43,376 nucleotides of DNA from Priapulus caudatus (lineage: Eukaryota > Priapulida > Priapulimorpha > Priapulimorphida > Priapulidae): positions 75,656 to 119,031 of the forward strand of contig NW_014577678.1 of the NCBI RefSeq assembly GCF_000485595.1. Reading direction: 5' to 3'. This document shows, in pieces, positions 1-10,298 of the stretch. A program made the position numbers and the translations under genes. Position 1 is the first letter of the stretch; each line of letters starts with the position of its first letter. The notes beneath the pieces were generated by a model. That model saw only the letters and a program-made list of their open reading frames with translations. It was not told where the DNA came from and made no database searches.

Positions 1-192
1 AAGAACATAAGACCACTCACCAGCCATCAGTAAGAACACACAGAACACTCACCCGCCATCAGTAAGAACATACAGAACACTCACCATCCAACAGCAAGAA
101 CAGCAGAACACTCACCAGCCATCAGTAAGACACAACAGAACACTCACCCGCCATCAGATAAGGAACATTTACAGAACAGCTCACCATGTAAT
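1..192. repeat. 32-bp satellite array, first block
   Basis: Tandem copies of a 32-bp unit whose core reads cagtaagaacatacagaac followed by actcaccagccat. About six units are seen, with one-base insertions, deletions and some larger gaps. The same unit returns at 903-2190, so the stretch between is an interruption or a misjoin. The indel-type variation looks more like uncorrected long reads than normal point divergence, but this is inference. Confidence 0.9.
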
Positions 193-902
193 AGGAGGAA
201 ATAAATAATAAGAAGATTAGTCAGAATAGTCAGTAATATTGAAAGGGGCAAACAAAGGCTTTGTCTCATTTGCGGGGATGCAGGCGCATTGGGCGTGTCT
301 AGGCTGCGCCAGTGAACTCGAGAAACAACGCGGAAGCGTTTAGTCACGTGCTTGCGGCCCAGTGGTCACTCCGCGGGCGGCATTCGACCACTTGGCTGAG
401 AGCGGGAAGGTAAGACAAAGAACAGCGTCAGTATAAAACAGTGATAGCCGAGAAATAGTCGGACTACTATCTTTCCACCAAGTGAAGGACACGCCAGCTT
501 ATTACCCGTACTGTGCGTTCATATTTACCGACTTCCGACAACTTTCGTAGTAGATTTCTAATATGCCGCGTAAACTCTTTGTACTGTTTGAACTCCGTAC
601 AGGGGTACATTTGCCTATGTGTAATCTAACGTAACCCAGTAAAGATGTTTGTGTTTGAAATACGTGCATCTAGTGTTATTGTGCGCTTTATATGAAGGTG
701 TGTACGACGATATTTCAATACACTACGCATTACCACCATTACGCATCACTGGGCGGTTACCGAGCATAGCAAGAGAAGCCATTATTACATGGTGCCCGTG
801 ACCAGGATGGCCGCCACCGCCGTGCCGGTTGCGCCGCGGCCGCAGCCACCTCGCGGCCGCACCGCGGCGCCGGCGCCGGTGCGATGAGCCGCGACTGTAT
901 TA
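193..902. other. No gene seen; unique DNA with a GC-rich patch
   Basis: No convincing coding region is visible. Most of the stretch is of ordinary composition; 800-890 is strongly GC-rich with cgcggccgc-like words. It separates two blocks of the same 32-bp satellite. The short reverse-strand frame crossing 757-981 runs from this GC-rich patch into satellite and is not a gene. Confidence 0.6.
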
Positions 903-2190
903 CAACCAAGCCATCAGTAAGAACATACAGAACACTCACCAGTCCATCCAGTAAAGAACATACAGAACACTCACCAGCCATCAGTAAGAAAACATACAGA
1001 ACACTTCACCAGCGATTCAGCTAAGAACATACAGAACACTCACCCAGCCCATTCAGTAAGAACTACTAGACCACTCACCAGCCATTCAGCTAAGAACAGC
1101 AGAAACACTCACCAGCCATTCCAGTAAAAAACATACAGAACACTCACCAGCCATCGGTAAGAACATACAGAACACTCACAGCCTCCAGTAAAAAGAACCA
1201 GCAGATACACTCACCAGCCATCCATTAAGAACATACAGAACACTCACCAGGCATCGTAAGAACATACAGAACACTCACAGCCATCAGTAAGAACATACAG
1301 AACACTCACCAGCCATCAGTAAGAACATTACAGAACACTTCACCAGCCCAATCAGTAAGAACATTTACAGAACAGCTCACCAGCCATTCAGTAAGAACAT
1401 ACAGAACACTCACCAGGCCATCGAGTAAAGAACATACAGAACACTCACCAGCCATCAGTTAAGCAACATACAAACACTCACCAGCCATCAGTAAGAACAT
1501 ACAGGGAACACTCCACCAGCCATCGGCTAAGACATAAGAACAGCAGAACACTTCACCAGCCATCAGTAAAGAACAGCAGAACACTCAAACCAGCCTCAGT
1601 AAGATCATACAGAAAACACTCACCAAGCCATCAGCTAAGAACATACAGAAACACTTCCACCCAGCCATTCAGTTAAAGAACATACAGCAACACTCACCAG
1701 CCATCAGTTAAGGAACATTACAGAACCACTCAACCAGCCATCAGCTAAGAACATACAGAACACTCACCAGCCATCCAGTAAGAACAGCCAGAACACTCAC
1801 CCAGCCAATCAGTATAGAACATTAAGAACAGCAGAACACTCACCAGCCATCAGTAAGAACATTAAGAACATAAGAACACTCACCAGCCATCAGTAGACAT
1901 AAGAACAGCAGAACACTCACCAGCGATCAGTAAAGAACAGCAGAACACTCTACCAGCCATTCCGTAAGAACATAAGGAACACTCACCAGCCATCCGTATG
2001 AACATTACAGAAACACTCACCAGCCATCAGTAAGAAGCATAAGAACACTCACCAGCCATCAGTAAGAACAGCCAGAACACTCACCAGCCATCAGTGGAAG
2101 AACGAGCAGAACACTCACCACCCATCACGTAAGAACATACAGACACTCACCAGCCATCCGTATGAACATAAAGAACACTTCACCAAGCTA
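903..2190. repeat. 32-bp satellite array, main block
   Basis: About 40 copies of the unit seen at 1-192. Units differ by inserted or missing single bases, and some have atacag replaced by cagcag or ataag. It is read the same way throughout, without higher-order structure that I can see. No coding function is supported; reverse-strand frames here merely translate the repeat (LVSVLYVL-type peptides). Confidence 0.92.
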
Positions 2191-2359
2191 GACAAGGAGC
2201 GAATGACGAGCATCGTGTAGGTGGACGGCTGAGTAGACGCTGCCGCGCCGCTGCTCCGGGATTGATGTCGGTGACTTGAAGCAGCACGAGTGCGCCAGGA
2301 GGATGGACGGCGTACAGCACGCCGATGAGAGCCACCGACAGCACGATCCACGTTGCGGA

Positions 2360-2650
2360 ATCTAATATCACCTGGCCTGAATAAAGGAATAGTTTACGCG
2401 TGGCGGACAGCGCGATCCACGTCGGAATCAAGATCACGATGGCCGGAATAAGAGCCTAGGGTTACACGTCGGGACAGCGCGGATCCATTAACGGAATAAA
2501 GGAATAGTTTATGCGTGGGACACACGATCCACGTCGCGAATCAAGAGTCACATTGGCCGGAATAAAAGAGCTAGGGTTTACACATGGAGGACGGCCGCGA
2601 TCCATAGGAGTTTAAAGGACTAGGATACACGTGGAATAATGGAAGGAAGG
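2360..2650. repeat. Degenerate tandem repeat with ggaataaaggaatag core
   Basis: A second, unrelated tandem array. Units start with ggaataaaggaatagttta or ggaataagagcctagggtt, and both continue into a variant of gacagcgcgatccacgt. The two unit types alternate (about 67 and 48 bases), giving a higher-order period of about 115 bases. Starts are near 2370, 2444, 2490 and 2558. The array decays after about 2650. Confidence 0.75.
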
Positions 2651-3490
2651 ACTATGTTATTGCATAAGACATCTATCCATGTAGGGATATCAGTATCCCA
2701 AGCCGGAATTAAAGGACGCGTCGGGGACAACGCAATCCAAGATGGGAAAGATAGCGGCTAAGTTACACTATGGAGACATCTCGCTTCAATCCATGACGTT
2801 GAGAATGGCTAAACTTACATGTGGGAAAAGTACAATCCCCGTTTCCAATCCATGAGGAGCAATACCCAACATGAATCTATGTAGGCAGTTACTTGCAGTA
2901 AAAATTTGTCTTGCCACAGAGATTGGTTTATCTGCGGGAACATGAAGATGGCAAACCAGATGCTTCCTGATCGTGATAAACGTTTAAGCATTGTCCAATG
3001 ACACACGATGATATTACAATAAATAATCAAAGACCAGAAAAAGCAACCTACCACCCAACTCCATCCGATGATCTCGGTCCAATGCAGATGGAATGAAGAT
3101 GAACTGCAATAGCATGTTGTACGGAACTGAACAGCTCACTCTACAGTGAAAAAAGGAAAGAGATTTCATATAGACAAAGCTTACGCAGCAGCCGGCACTG
3201 GCCGAAAAAAATTTCTAGTGGGCAGGGACAAAAATTAGTTACTCAGCTGAGCAGTCATGCATAGAAAAAAAGGTGCACCTTCTCTGTCAGTGTATATAAG
3301 TATGCTCGTGTGTGTGTGACCGATTTGTGGTTGTGTGCGTGTGTGTGCATGTCGTGTGTTGCATGGCATGTGCGTGTGTGTGTGTAATGGCGTGTGTGTA
3401 TGTGTGGGAGGGGTCATTGTTGATAAACCTGGGATTATGGACTGCAAGCACTAATGACTGCATGATGATTTATATGCTATTTTAGGCGTT
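2651..3490. other. No gene seen; contains a TG-rich tract
   Basis: No coding region recognised. Positions 3300-3412 are a (TG)n-rich imperfect microsatellite. The remainder is unique DNA of moderate AT content. Confidence 0.55.
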
Positions 3491-3967
3491 TTGGGACGTA
3501 TAGCCTCTCTAGTCATTTTTGCGCATCTACCCATCTCGCCCCCTCTCAACAGGGCTACGACTCTCTACCGATCACCACCTTGCTGCGTACTACTACAGGA
3601 ACTGCCCCAACCCCCGAGTCAACCGTTCAAGGATATAAGAGCTGCCTCCCAATTCATATTCCCAATGTGCGACATGTGCAATAATGTGGACAGCTCTTAT
3701 ATCCTTGGTCCGAGTCAACTAGACGGCGGCGAATCCAGTCGCGCCGCGTCGTACCTCGAACGCCCGGTTCGTGCCGGAAGCCCCAGATGCAAGACGCTGA
3801 TTGCGATTGATGCTGACGAAGACGAGCGGGATGAAGACGAGGGTTCCAGAGCCGGCTTGCCGCCGTCCGGGTGCACGTTCTCAGCTTGTTGCATGACGAG
3901 GCATCTCGAACATGAGGAGAGATGCGTGCAGCGCGACATGATCATTCATCGCCTTGTAGTGACGTAG
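3491..3967 (+). other. Unrecognised GC-rich open stretch
   Basis: An open frame of 158 codons with no ATG at its start (it opens on TTG) and no homology that I recognise. The 3' half is GC-rich compared with its AT-rich surroundings, has an acidic run (DADEDERDEDEG) and several cysteines. The reverse strand is open over the same part (3715-3945), which lowers the value of openness as evidence. An inverted repeat, ggatataagagct at about 3632 and agctcttatatcc at about 3692, lies inside. It could be a decayed exon or a transposon fragment. Confidence 0.2.
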
Positions 3968-4010
3968 CCTAGCCCTCGATTCCTACGTTAAAATCACGTT
4001 AAGTTACAGC

Positions 4011-4318
4011 GGGCCGGCTTTCCGAAGCGCTAATTAAGTCCTTAATCATGATTAAATCACTAATCATGATTAACTTCTCGTTACTTAAATTGGAAGTGAC
4101 TGTTTCACGAAGCGTAATTAACTTTAATCATGATTAAGTTAATCACAATATTTAATTCTACTCAGGCGGCAATGATTAAATTCCACTAATCATAATAGTT
4201 GCTATGTACTAGTAGTCAGTATTGTAGGTAACTAATCATTAATTAACAAGGAGGATTGAAGTATGATTAAGTGATTTAATTCATAATTAAAGTTAATCAC
4301 GCTTCGTTGAAAACCGCC
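4011..4318. mobile_element. AT-rich MITE-like element with inverted ends
   Basis: The left end runs ggctttccgaagcg then ctaattaag; the right end runs ttaatcacgcttcg then ttgaaaacc, which is its reverse complement with small differences. A second copy of the left-end motif (cgaagcgtaattaacttt) lies at 4108. The interior is filled with the palindrome taatcatgatta and its variants. The length of about 300 bases, lack of coding content and terminal inverted repeats fit a non-autonomous DNA transposon. No target-site duplication is clear, so the family is not assigned. Confidence 0.55.
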
Positions 4319-4479
4319 CCTGGTATAAAAATATCGGCAGTCCGTCTCATCTTACGTGAGATGGTGGATTATGGAGCAACATTGTCATATCTGGTGAGGC
4401 CATCTCAGTTGTTCATTAGCCTGAAAAAAATGCTGCTACCTGCTAATTACAGGTACCGGGTCCCGTTTTACACGCGTCC

Positions 4480-4680
4480 GTGTACGACTTCATCATTCTT
4501 CATTTACGACTTCACTTTATTTCGAGTTTTATTTTCTAGTTCGAGTTCGAGTTTTCGAGTTTCGAGTTTATTCGAGTTCACTTATATTTCGTTTATTTCG
4601 GATTTCCACTTCACTTCACTTTATTCCACTTCATTACGACTTCATTTTACGACTTCACATTTTCAAACTACCTAAAAAAT
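4480..4680. repeat. Pyrimidine-rich degenerate short repeat
   Basis: A run of variants of ttcgagttt and tacgacttca with few purines, changing gradually from one to the other. It has the look of a degenerate simple-sequence repeat. The + strand frame through it (4307-4675) encodes only low-complexity S/F-rich sequence and is not taken as a gene. Confidence 0.6.
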
Positions 4681-4897
4681 TGAAAAATAACAAAAAAAAT
4701 CGCAACCTATAATAACACATTGCAGCACGCTGTGCGTCAAACACGCAAATATGTTGCTTCTTTTGTTTTTCACTTTGGTGGCATCGTGGGCTGGAATGAT
4801 AGCATTTAATTGCCATTGTTAATTTGTCATTGTTTTTGACTTTTCATTTTACGACCATGTTTTACCGGAATCTAACCCTGATCGTAAAACAGGACCT

Positions 4898-5383
4898 CAG
4901 GGTTCTCCCTACGTTGCGCCAAATGGCGGCTTGCCGCGCGGGCTACCCGGTTTGGCGGTAAACTCCCCTGGTTTGAATCGTGTGCGCGCCGTTTGAATCT
5001 ACCTCTGGCCCGTTTAAAATTCCCTACTACAATAAAAGTTTGCCAGCGGCGGAATCGGGACCGTCAAGAATTGCCGTATCGACCAGGACACCCGACGCGT
5101 GTATTTTTTACGGTACCACGCCATGCACTGCAGACAGTACACAAAGTTTAACCTGACAATGCCCACCAGTTAACCTGAACTAATGTACACCGGGACTCGG
5201 CTACTTATATAATACAAGAACCCCCAAAATCCGTCTATGGTGTCGTTGCGATTTTACGCCATTAAATTAGTCGTACCGGTCAAAAATACCACGCCCCCCC
5301 TGGGACCCCTCTTAGTTTCCCCCCCTCCCCCTCCCTTCCCCCTCCCCTCCCCCTGTTTGAATTTCATCCTGGGGAGAACCCTG
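4898..5383. mobile_element. 486-bp DNA transposon with 11-bp inverted ends and 5-bp duplication
   Basis: The element begins CAGGGTTCTCC (4898-4908) and ends GGAGAACCCTG (5373-5383), a perfect 11-bp terminal inverted repeat. It is flanked by gacct on both sides (4893-4897 and 5384-5388). The homologous place in copy 2 (about 8318-8322) has one gacct and no insert, so a filled and an empty site are both visible. There is no transposase; the interior holds C-rich and T-rich runs. CAGGG ends suggest an hAT-type family, some of which make 5-bp duplications, but the superfamily is inference. Confidence 0.85.
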
Positions 5384-5966
5384 GACCTTACCTGTATCTC
5401 TGCCGCCCCCCCCATTCCCCCCAAAAGCGACGGGGGTAAAACGGTCCACGCGACGCTCTTTCTTCGACGCCACTGTGCGTTTTTTTGTGTTTGACGCTTC
5501 GCAACGTGCGTTCATTTAGCCACTTTTAGGTCGACTAGGTATGCGCCCAGACTAGCTATTTAGTGCCACCGGAATTAAGCTTAGCGCATTATGCGAAAAC
5601 ACATTTGTGGGGTCAAAACATCTTTGATCCCATCTAGATATTGCTCACGTCAAGTGTGTACACCGGACGGGCCGATAGTACTTGTTATACGCACCTGTAT
5701 TGCTGGTTTCTCACCAGATTGTAGCTACCTACTGATGCGCCGCTATGCATGAACTTCCAGACCATATAGGCATTAAGACCTCCAGTGAGCTCCATTGCTA
5801 TGTTTCCGTCAAGCTGTCAGAGCCAGATAGCGAACGAGAACAGCAGTAGGCACGCATACACGAGCAGCCTTTGCTAAATCAAAGAAGAAGAGACGAAAGT
5901 ACATGTTATATTTGCTACTACCATGTACTATACTACTCTGCTGTGCTGCTGGTTGCTGAGTAGATG

Positions 5967-6699
5967 GTGACCTAGCTCTAGTACTTATAGCTTGAGTCAT
6001 AGGCGTCTATGGTCCGCCCAGGGACGCGGAAGTACCTGGTAGGCCGATCGACGTACCTGGTAACATTCTAGTGCATGATGGTTTAGGGGTTAGAGTTTGG
6101 GTTAGGGTTAGGGCTTAGGTTAGCGTTAGGATTGGGATAGGCGTAGGCGATCCTTGGATTGTTAGTGGAGTAGGCGAGGTACTGTCCAGGCATATTAGAT
6201 AGTAGTATTTAGTACCAGGGTACCGGAAGTACCCTGCGTACCAAGCATATTATCTCAACGTGATTTATATATGCTCTGCTGGTATCTAATATGCTGCGAC
6301 CGTACCTCGCCTACTTCCACTAAGCAGTCTAGGGCAGTCTGCCTTACGCTACTCCCTAACGGCCGGGCGGGGCCGAATAGAGAACATGCGGTCCAATAAA
6401 ACCAATGTGCTAACCCTGAATCCTAACCCTAACCTAACTATGTATTGATATATATTTATTTTTGTGTAAATGACATTGGTTTTTTGGCGACCCATGTTCT
6501 TATCCTTGCAACCACCCTAACCATATAGATAGTTACCTAGCCGGTACCGTTCCGGGTATACCGGACGCTACCCAGGGTACGTTTCCGAGTACCCTGCGGG
6601 ACATAAGCCTATAGCGCAGTACTATAGCCACTTCACTCCGCCGCAGCGAAGAGGCTTGCGGCGGAGCGAAGGGGCTATAGTACTTAGAGCTAATGGTAC
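5967..6699. mobile_element. Nested palindromic element, copy in duplication copy 1
   Basis: This is the counterpart of the cleaner element at 8889-9597, with the same tagctctagtact start, inner palindromes and telomere-like words (gggttagggttagggc near 6108, taaccctaacctaac near 6424). It carries many single-base differences, for example tagtacttatag in place of tagtactatag. No coding content. Confidence 0.75.
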
Positions 6700-7664
6700 T
6701 AGCTCAGAAGGTATTGAGGCTTACTGTCAGGCAATCGTCGCAGGCCTGTGGAATTGACACACGTATCGACTGATACTGATGCAGTCGATGCAGATCTTCA
6801 TCGTTATGCAGCATATCAGACATTTCATTACGTTCAGTTGACAAGGCCAAGGCCCAGGGTCTCTACTGCATTACTGTTTCAACTAATACTAGTGCTTAAT
6901 AAGCAACGGTATCTCCATAAAATTGAATTTTAGCTCAGAGAAAAGCCCTACTATCAGAAAATTGATCGCAGCGAAAGAGTTAAGAGTTTAGGAATCACTA
7001 ATCTATCTTGACAAACGCATTTGTTGTTTATCAATACTACCTAACCAGTTGAAAATTGTGTGCCAGTGCTATATACAAGTATCCTTTACCTTGATTAAAC
7101 CTGAAATAGCGTTTTTAACATTTCATTTTTCTTTTAGAATGACGACATTTTGTATTGCTACAGGAAATCAACATTACTGAGAACATTAATTAAAACTCTA
7201 GCGGTGTAAAAGATAAATCTCACAGCAGAAAATACGTAACTTTGAGTAAGGCTATATTACTAATTACATTATATGTTTTTAATATATATATTTGATTTTC
7301 TATAAGACGTTAATAAATATTTAATTACTGGTATTAATATCTGCAGTGCTTTGTTAATAGCCATGGAAATTATTAAAGCTCGGTTAAAACTTTCTCCGGT
7401 AACTGCGAATTTCCACCCATACAACTAAGCATGGGCTTGCGCCCGTCACACAGTGTGAGTTATAAACACTACTCAATATGCGATTGGTTTCCATGTATTA
7501 GATAATAGTACCTAACGAATAGAGTTATTTATTATATCACCAATGCATGCACCAATAATTTACATATTTTCTATTATTATCTATTATCCACAACACGGTT
7601 TTTTCGTCGATTATTAACTTCAAGTAGACATTTTACAGTAATTCCTGCTACTGCTAGTGTGCAG

Positions 7665-7720
7665 CGCAAACATGGAAACATCAACCGGAGTTGTACTTTT
7701 TAGGGCGACTCATATATGGC
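7665..7720 (+). pseudogene. MRPL22: MRPL22 exon 2, copy 1 (open version)
   Basis: Acceptor tgtgcag precedes 7665 and donor gtaagc follows 7720. Read in the phase left by MRPL22 exon 1 it is open and leads in phase 0 to exon 3. The copy-2 counterpart at 10504-10553 is 6 bases shorter and frameshifted. It is listed as a duplicate because the downstream exons follow copy 2. Confidence 0.5.
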
Positions 7721-7881
7721 GTAAGCATTAGTAGTATCTACTGGTCTAGCTGATAGTAATTAATTATTACTATTAGGTTTTAGTAGTAATTCATTAAATT
7801 GGTCAGCCAGCAGGTGGCAAATTTCCATGCTGTTAACGAATATGAATCATTAACCAAAAATTGAAACAGTTTGCTGATTAG

Positions 7882-8138
7882 CCTCGGTCCTTGAACACGA
7901 TATCCGTACAAAGACATTTTACTAGCAAACTTCATTGCCTTACCTCACGTTTCCCATCGGTAGAATGTTCTGCCCAGCCATTTCATTCAAACATCAGCAA
8001 GATGCACCCTTCACACATCGGCTGTGCTCGATGGGGAAAAAGGCGAGGAATGAATCCAGGACCAACTAAATTGCCAAAATAACACCAGGTTCGTCTGGGA
8101 ACCATCAGAACCTGAATGAACCTAGGGACGTCCGGCCA
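7882..8138 (+). pseudogene. MRPL22: MRPL22 exon 3, copy 1, frameshifted
   Basis: Duplicate of the exon at 10715-10957, between acceptor gattag and donor gtaagc. The first part (NTISVQRHFTS) and GMNPGPTK are shared with copy 2. Single-base insertions then shift the frame, and TAA at 8080-8082 ends it before the conserved WEPQKPDEPRRPA segment. No later MRPL22 exons follow this copy, so it is a broken duplicate or an uncorrected allele. Confidence 0.75.
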
Positions 8139-8602
8139 GTAAGCTCATATCCACTTACTAGTATCTTAACCTCTTATTCTCTCGTGTGCTCCTTTTGTTT
8201 TTCGTGGTGCATTGTGGGTGGAATGATAGCATTTAATTGCATTGTAATTTGGTCTTGTTTTAGGACTTTTCATTTTACGACCATGTTTTACTAGAACCTA
8301 ACCCTGTCGTAAAACAGGACCTACCTGTATCTCTGCGCCCCCAAAAAAAGACGAAAACCGGTCCACGCGACGCTCTTTCTTCGACGCCACCTGGTGCGTT
8401 GTTTGTGTTGGCTTCGCAAGTGCGTTCATTTAGACAGCATTTAGGCGACTAGGTATGGCCCAACTCCAAGCCTAGTTTAGTGCACCGGATTAGCTTAGCG
8501 CATATATGCGAAAACACATTTGTGGGGTCCAAAACTATCTTTGATCCACTAGATATTGCTCACCGATCGAAGATTGTACACCGACGACCGTAGTACTTGT
8601 TA

Positions 8603-8791
<189 letters not shown>

Positions 8792-8888
8792 TCAAAGAAG
8801 AAGAGACGAAAGTACATGTTATTATCTATGCTACTACCATGTACTACTACTACTCTGCTGCTGCTGGGTTGCCGAGTAGATGGTGACC

Positions 8889-9597
8889 TAGCTCTAGTAC
8901 TATAGCTGAGGCTCATAGGGTCTATGTCCCCCAGGGTACTGCCGGAACGTACCCTGGGTACGGTCCGGTATACCGGAACGTACCCTGGTAACATCTAGCT
9001 GATATGGTTAGGGTTAGAGTTTGGGTTAGGGTTAGAGTTAGGGTTAGGATTAGGGAGTAGGCGTAGGCGACTCCCTAGACTTGTTAGTGGAGTAGGCGAG
9101 GTACGGTCCGGCATATTAGATAGTAGTATTTAGTACCAGGGTACCGGAACGTACCCTGGTACCAGAGCATATTAATCAACGTGATTTATATGCTCTGCTG
9201 GTATCCAATATGCTGGACCGTACCTCGCCTACTCCACTAACGAGTCTAGGGAGTCGCCTACGCCTACTCCCTAACGGCCCAAGAATAGAGAACATGGGTC
9301 CCAATAAAACCAATGTGCCTAACCCTAATCCTAACCCTAACCTATTATATTGATATAATATTATATTTATTTTGATGTAAATGACATTGGTTTTATTGGG
9401 ACCCATGTTCTCTATCCTTCAACCACCCTAACCATATCAGATAGTTACCAGGGTACGTTCCGGTATACCGGACCGTACCCAGGGTACGTTCCGGCAGTAT
9501 ACCCTAAGGGACATAGACCCTATGAGCAGTACTATAGCCCTTCACTCCGCCGCAGGGAAGGGCTGCGGCGGAGCGAAGGGCTATAGTACTAGAGCTA
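8889..9597. mobile_element. 709-bp nested palindromic element with telomere-like repeats
   Basis: The ends are tagctctagtactatagc (8889-8906) and its exact reverse complement gctatagtactagagcta (9580-9597). Inside are further inverted pairs: gtaccctgggtacgg-type words with cggtataccgg, gagtaggcgaggtacggtcc (about 9090) against ggaccgtacctcgcctactc (about 9214), and gaacatgggtcccaataaaa (about 9290) against its complement near 9395. TTAGGG-like repeats at 9003-9056 are mirrored by CCCTAA-like repeats at 9316-9345 and 9426-9434. The 9-base word atggtgacc occurs on both sides (8880-8888 and 9603-9611), a possible target duplication. No coding sequence is present; it fits a foldback-type element. 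Confidence 0.8.
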
Positions 9598-10273
9598 ATG
9601 TAATGGTGACCCAGAATTCTGTGATACACTGATGACTGATACTGATGCAGTGATGCAGATCTTAATCAGTTAATGCAGCAATATCAGACATTATCATTAC
9701 GTTCAGTTGACAAGCCAAGGCCAGGGTCTCTCTGATTACTATTTCAACTAATACTATTGCTAATAAGCCAACGGTATCTCCATAAATTGAATGTTAGCTC
9801 AGAGAAAGCCCTACTATCAGAAAATTGATCGCAGCGAAAGAGTTAAGATTAGGAATCACTAATCTATCTTGACAACCAATTTGTTGTTATCAATACTACC
9901 TAACCAGTTGAAAAATTGTGCCATGAGTATATACAAGTATCCTTACCTTGGATTAAACCCCTGAAATAGGTTTTTAACATTCATTTTTCTTTAGAATGAG
10001 ACATTTTGATTGCTAACAGGAAATCAACATTACGAGAACATTATTAACAACTCTAGCGGTGTAAAAGATAATCTCACAAGCAGAAAATACAGTAACTTGA
10101 GTAAGGCTATATTACTAATTACATTATGTTTTAATATAATATTTTGATTTTCTATAAGACGTAAATAAATATTTAATTACTGGTATTAATATACTGCAGT
10201 GCTTTGTAATAGCCATGGAAATTATAAGCGTTAAAATTTCTCCGGTAACTGCGAATTTCCACCCATAACAACT

Positions 10274-10284
10274 AAGATGGCGGC
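10274..10284 (+). promoter_or_regulatory. YY1-type motif over the MRPL22 start codon
   Basis: AAGATGGCGGC matches the extended YY1 core, with the ATG inside the motif. This arrangement is known from animal genes for mitochondrial and ribosomal proteins. In copy 1 the same place (near 7428) reads aagcatgggcttgcgccc, a garbled version. Confidence 0.55.
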
Positions 10285-10298
10285 GCCCGTCACACAGT
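10277..10298 (+). CDS. MRPL22: MRPL22 exon 1 (start exon)
   Basis: ATG in a YY1-type context, encoding MAAPVTQ, with donor gtgagt after 10298. It leaves one base over, which fits the next exon. Chosen because the start lies in a typical promoter motif and the phase chain through exon 2 of copy 1 closes exactly. Confidence 0.55.

Larger units (their letters stand above)
4757..8184. repeat. Large tandem duplication, copy 1
   Basis: This segment matches 8191-10995 collinearly from cttttgtttttc near the start to the intron after an MRPL22 exon (ctcttattctctc). Differences are mostly one-base insertions or deletions spread along the whole length, plus one 486-bp insertion at 4898-5383. It contains copies of a 0.7 kb palindromic element and of MRPL22 exons 1 to 3. 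The pattern suggests either two alleles laid end to end by the assembler or a real young tandem duplication; sequence alone does not settle it. The rest of MRPL22 follows only copy 2. Confidence 0.9.

Noticed and set aside
7891-8082. A separate small gene on + strand
   Set aside because: It is the frameshifted copy-1 duplicate of MRPL22 exon 3, not an independent gene.
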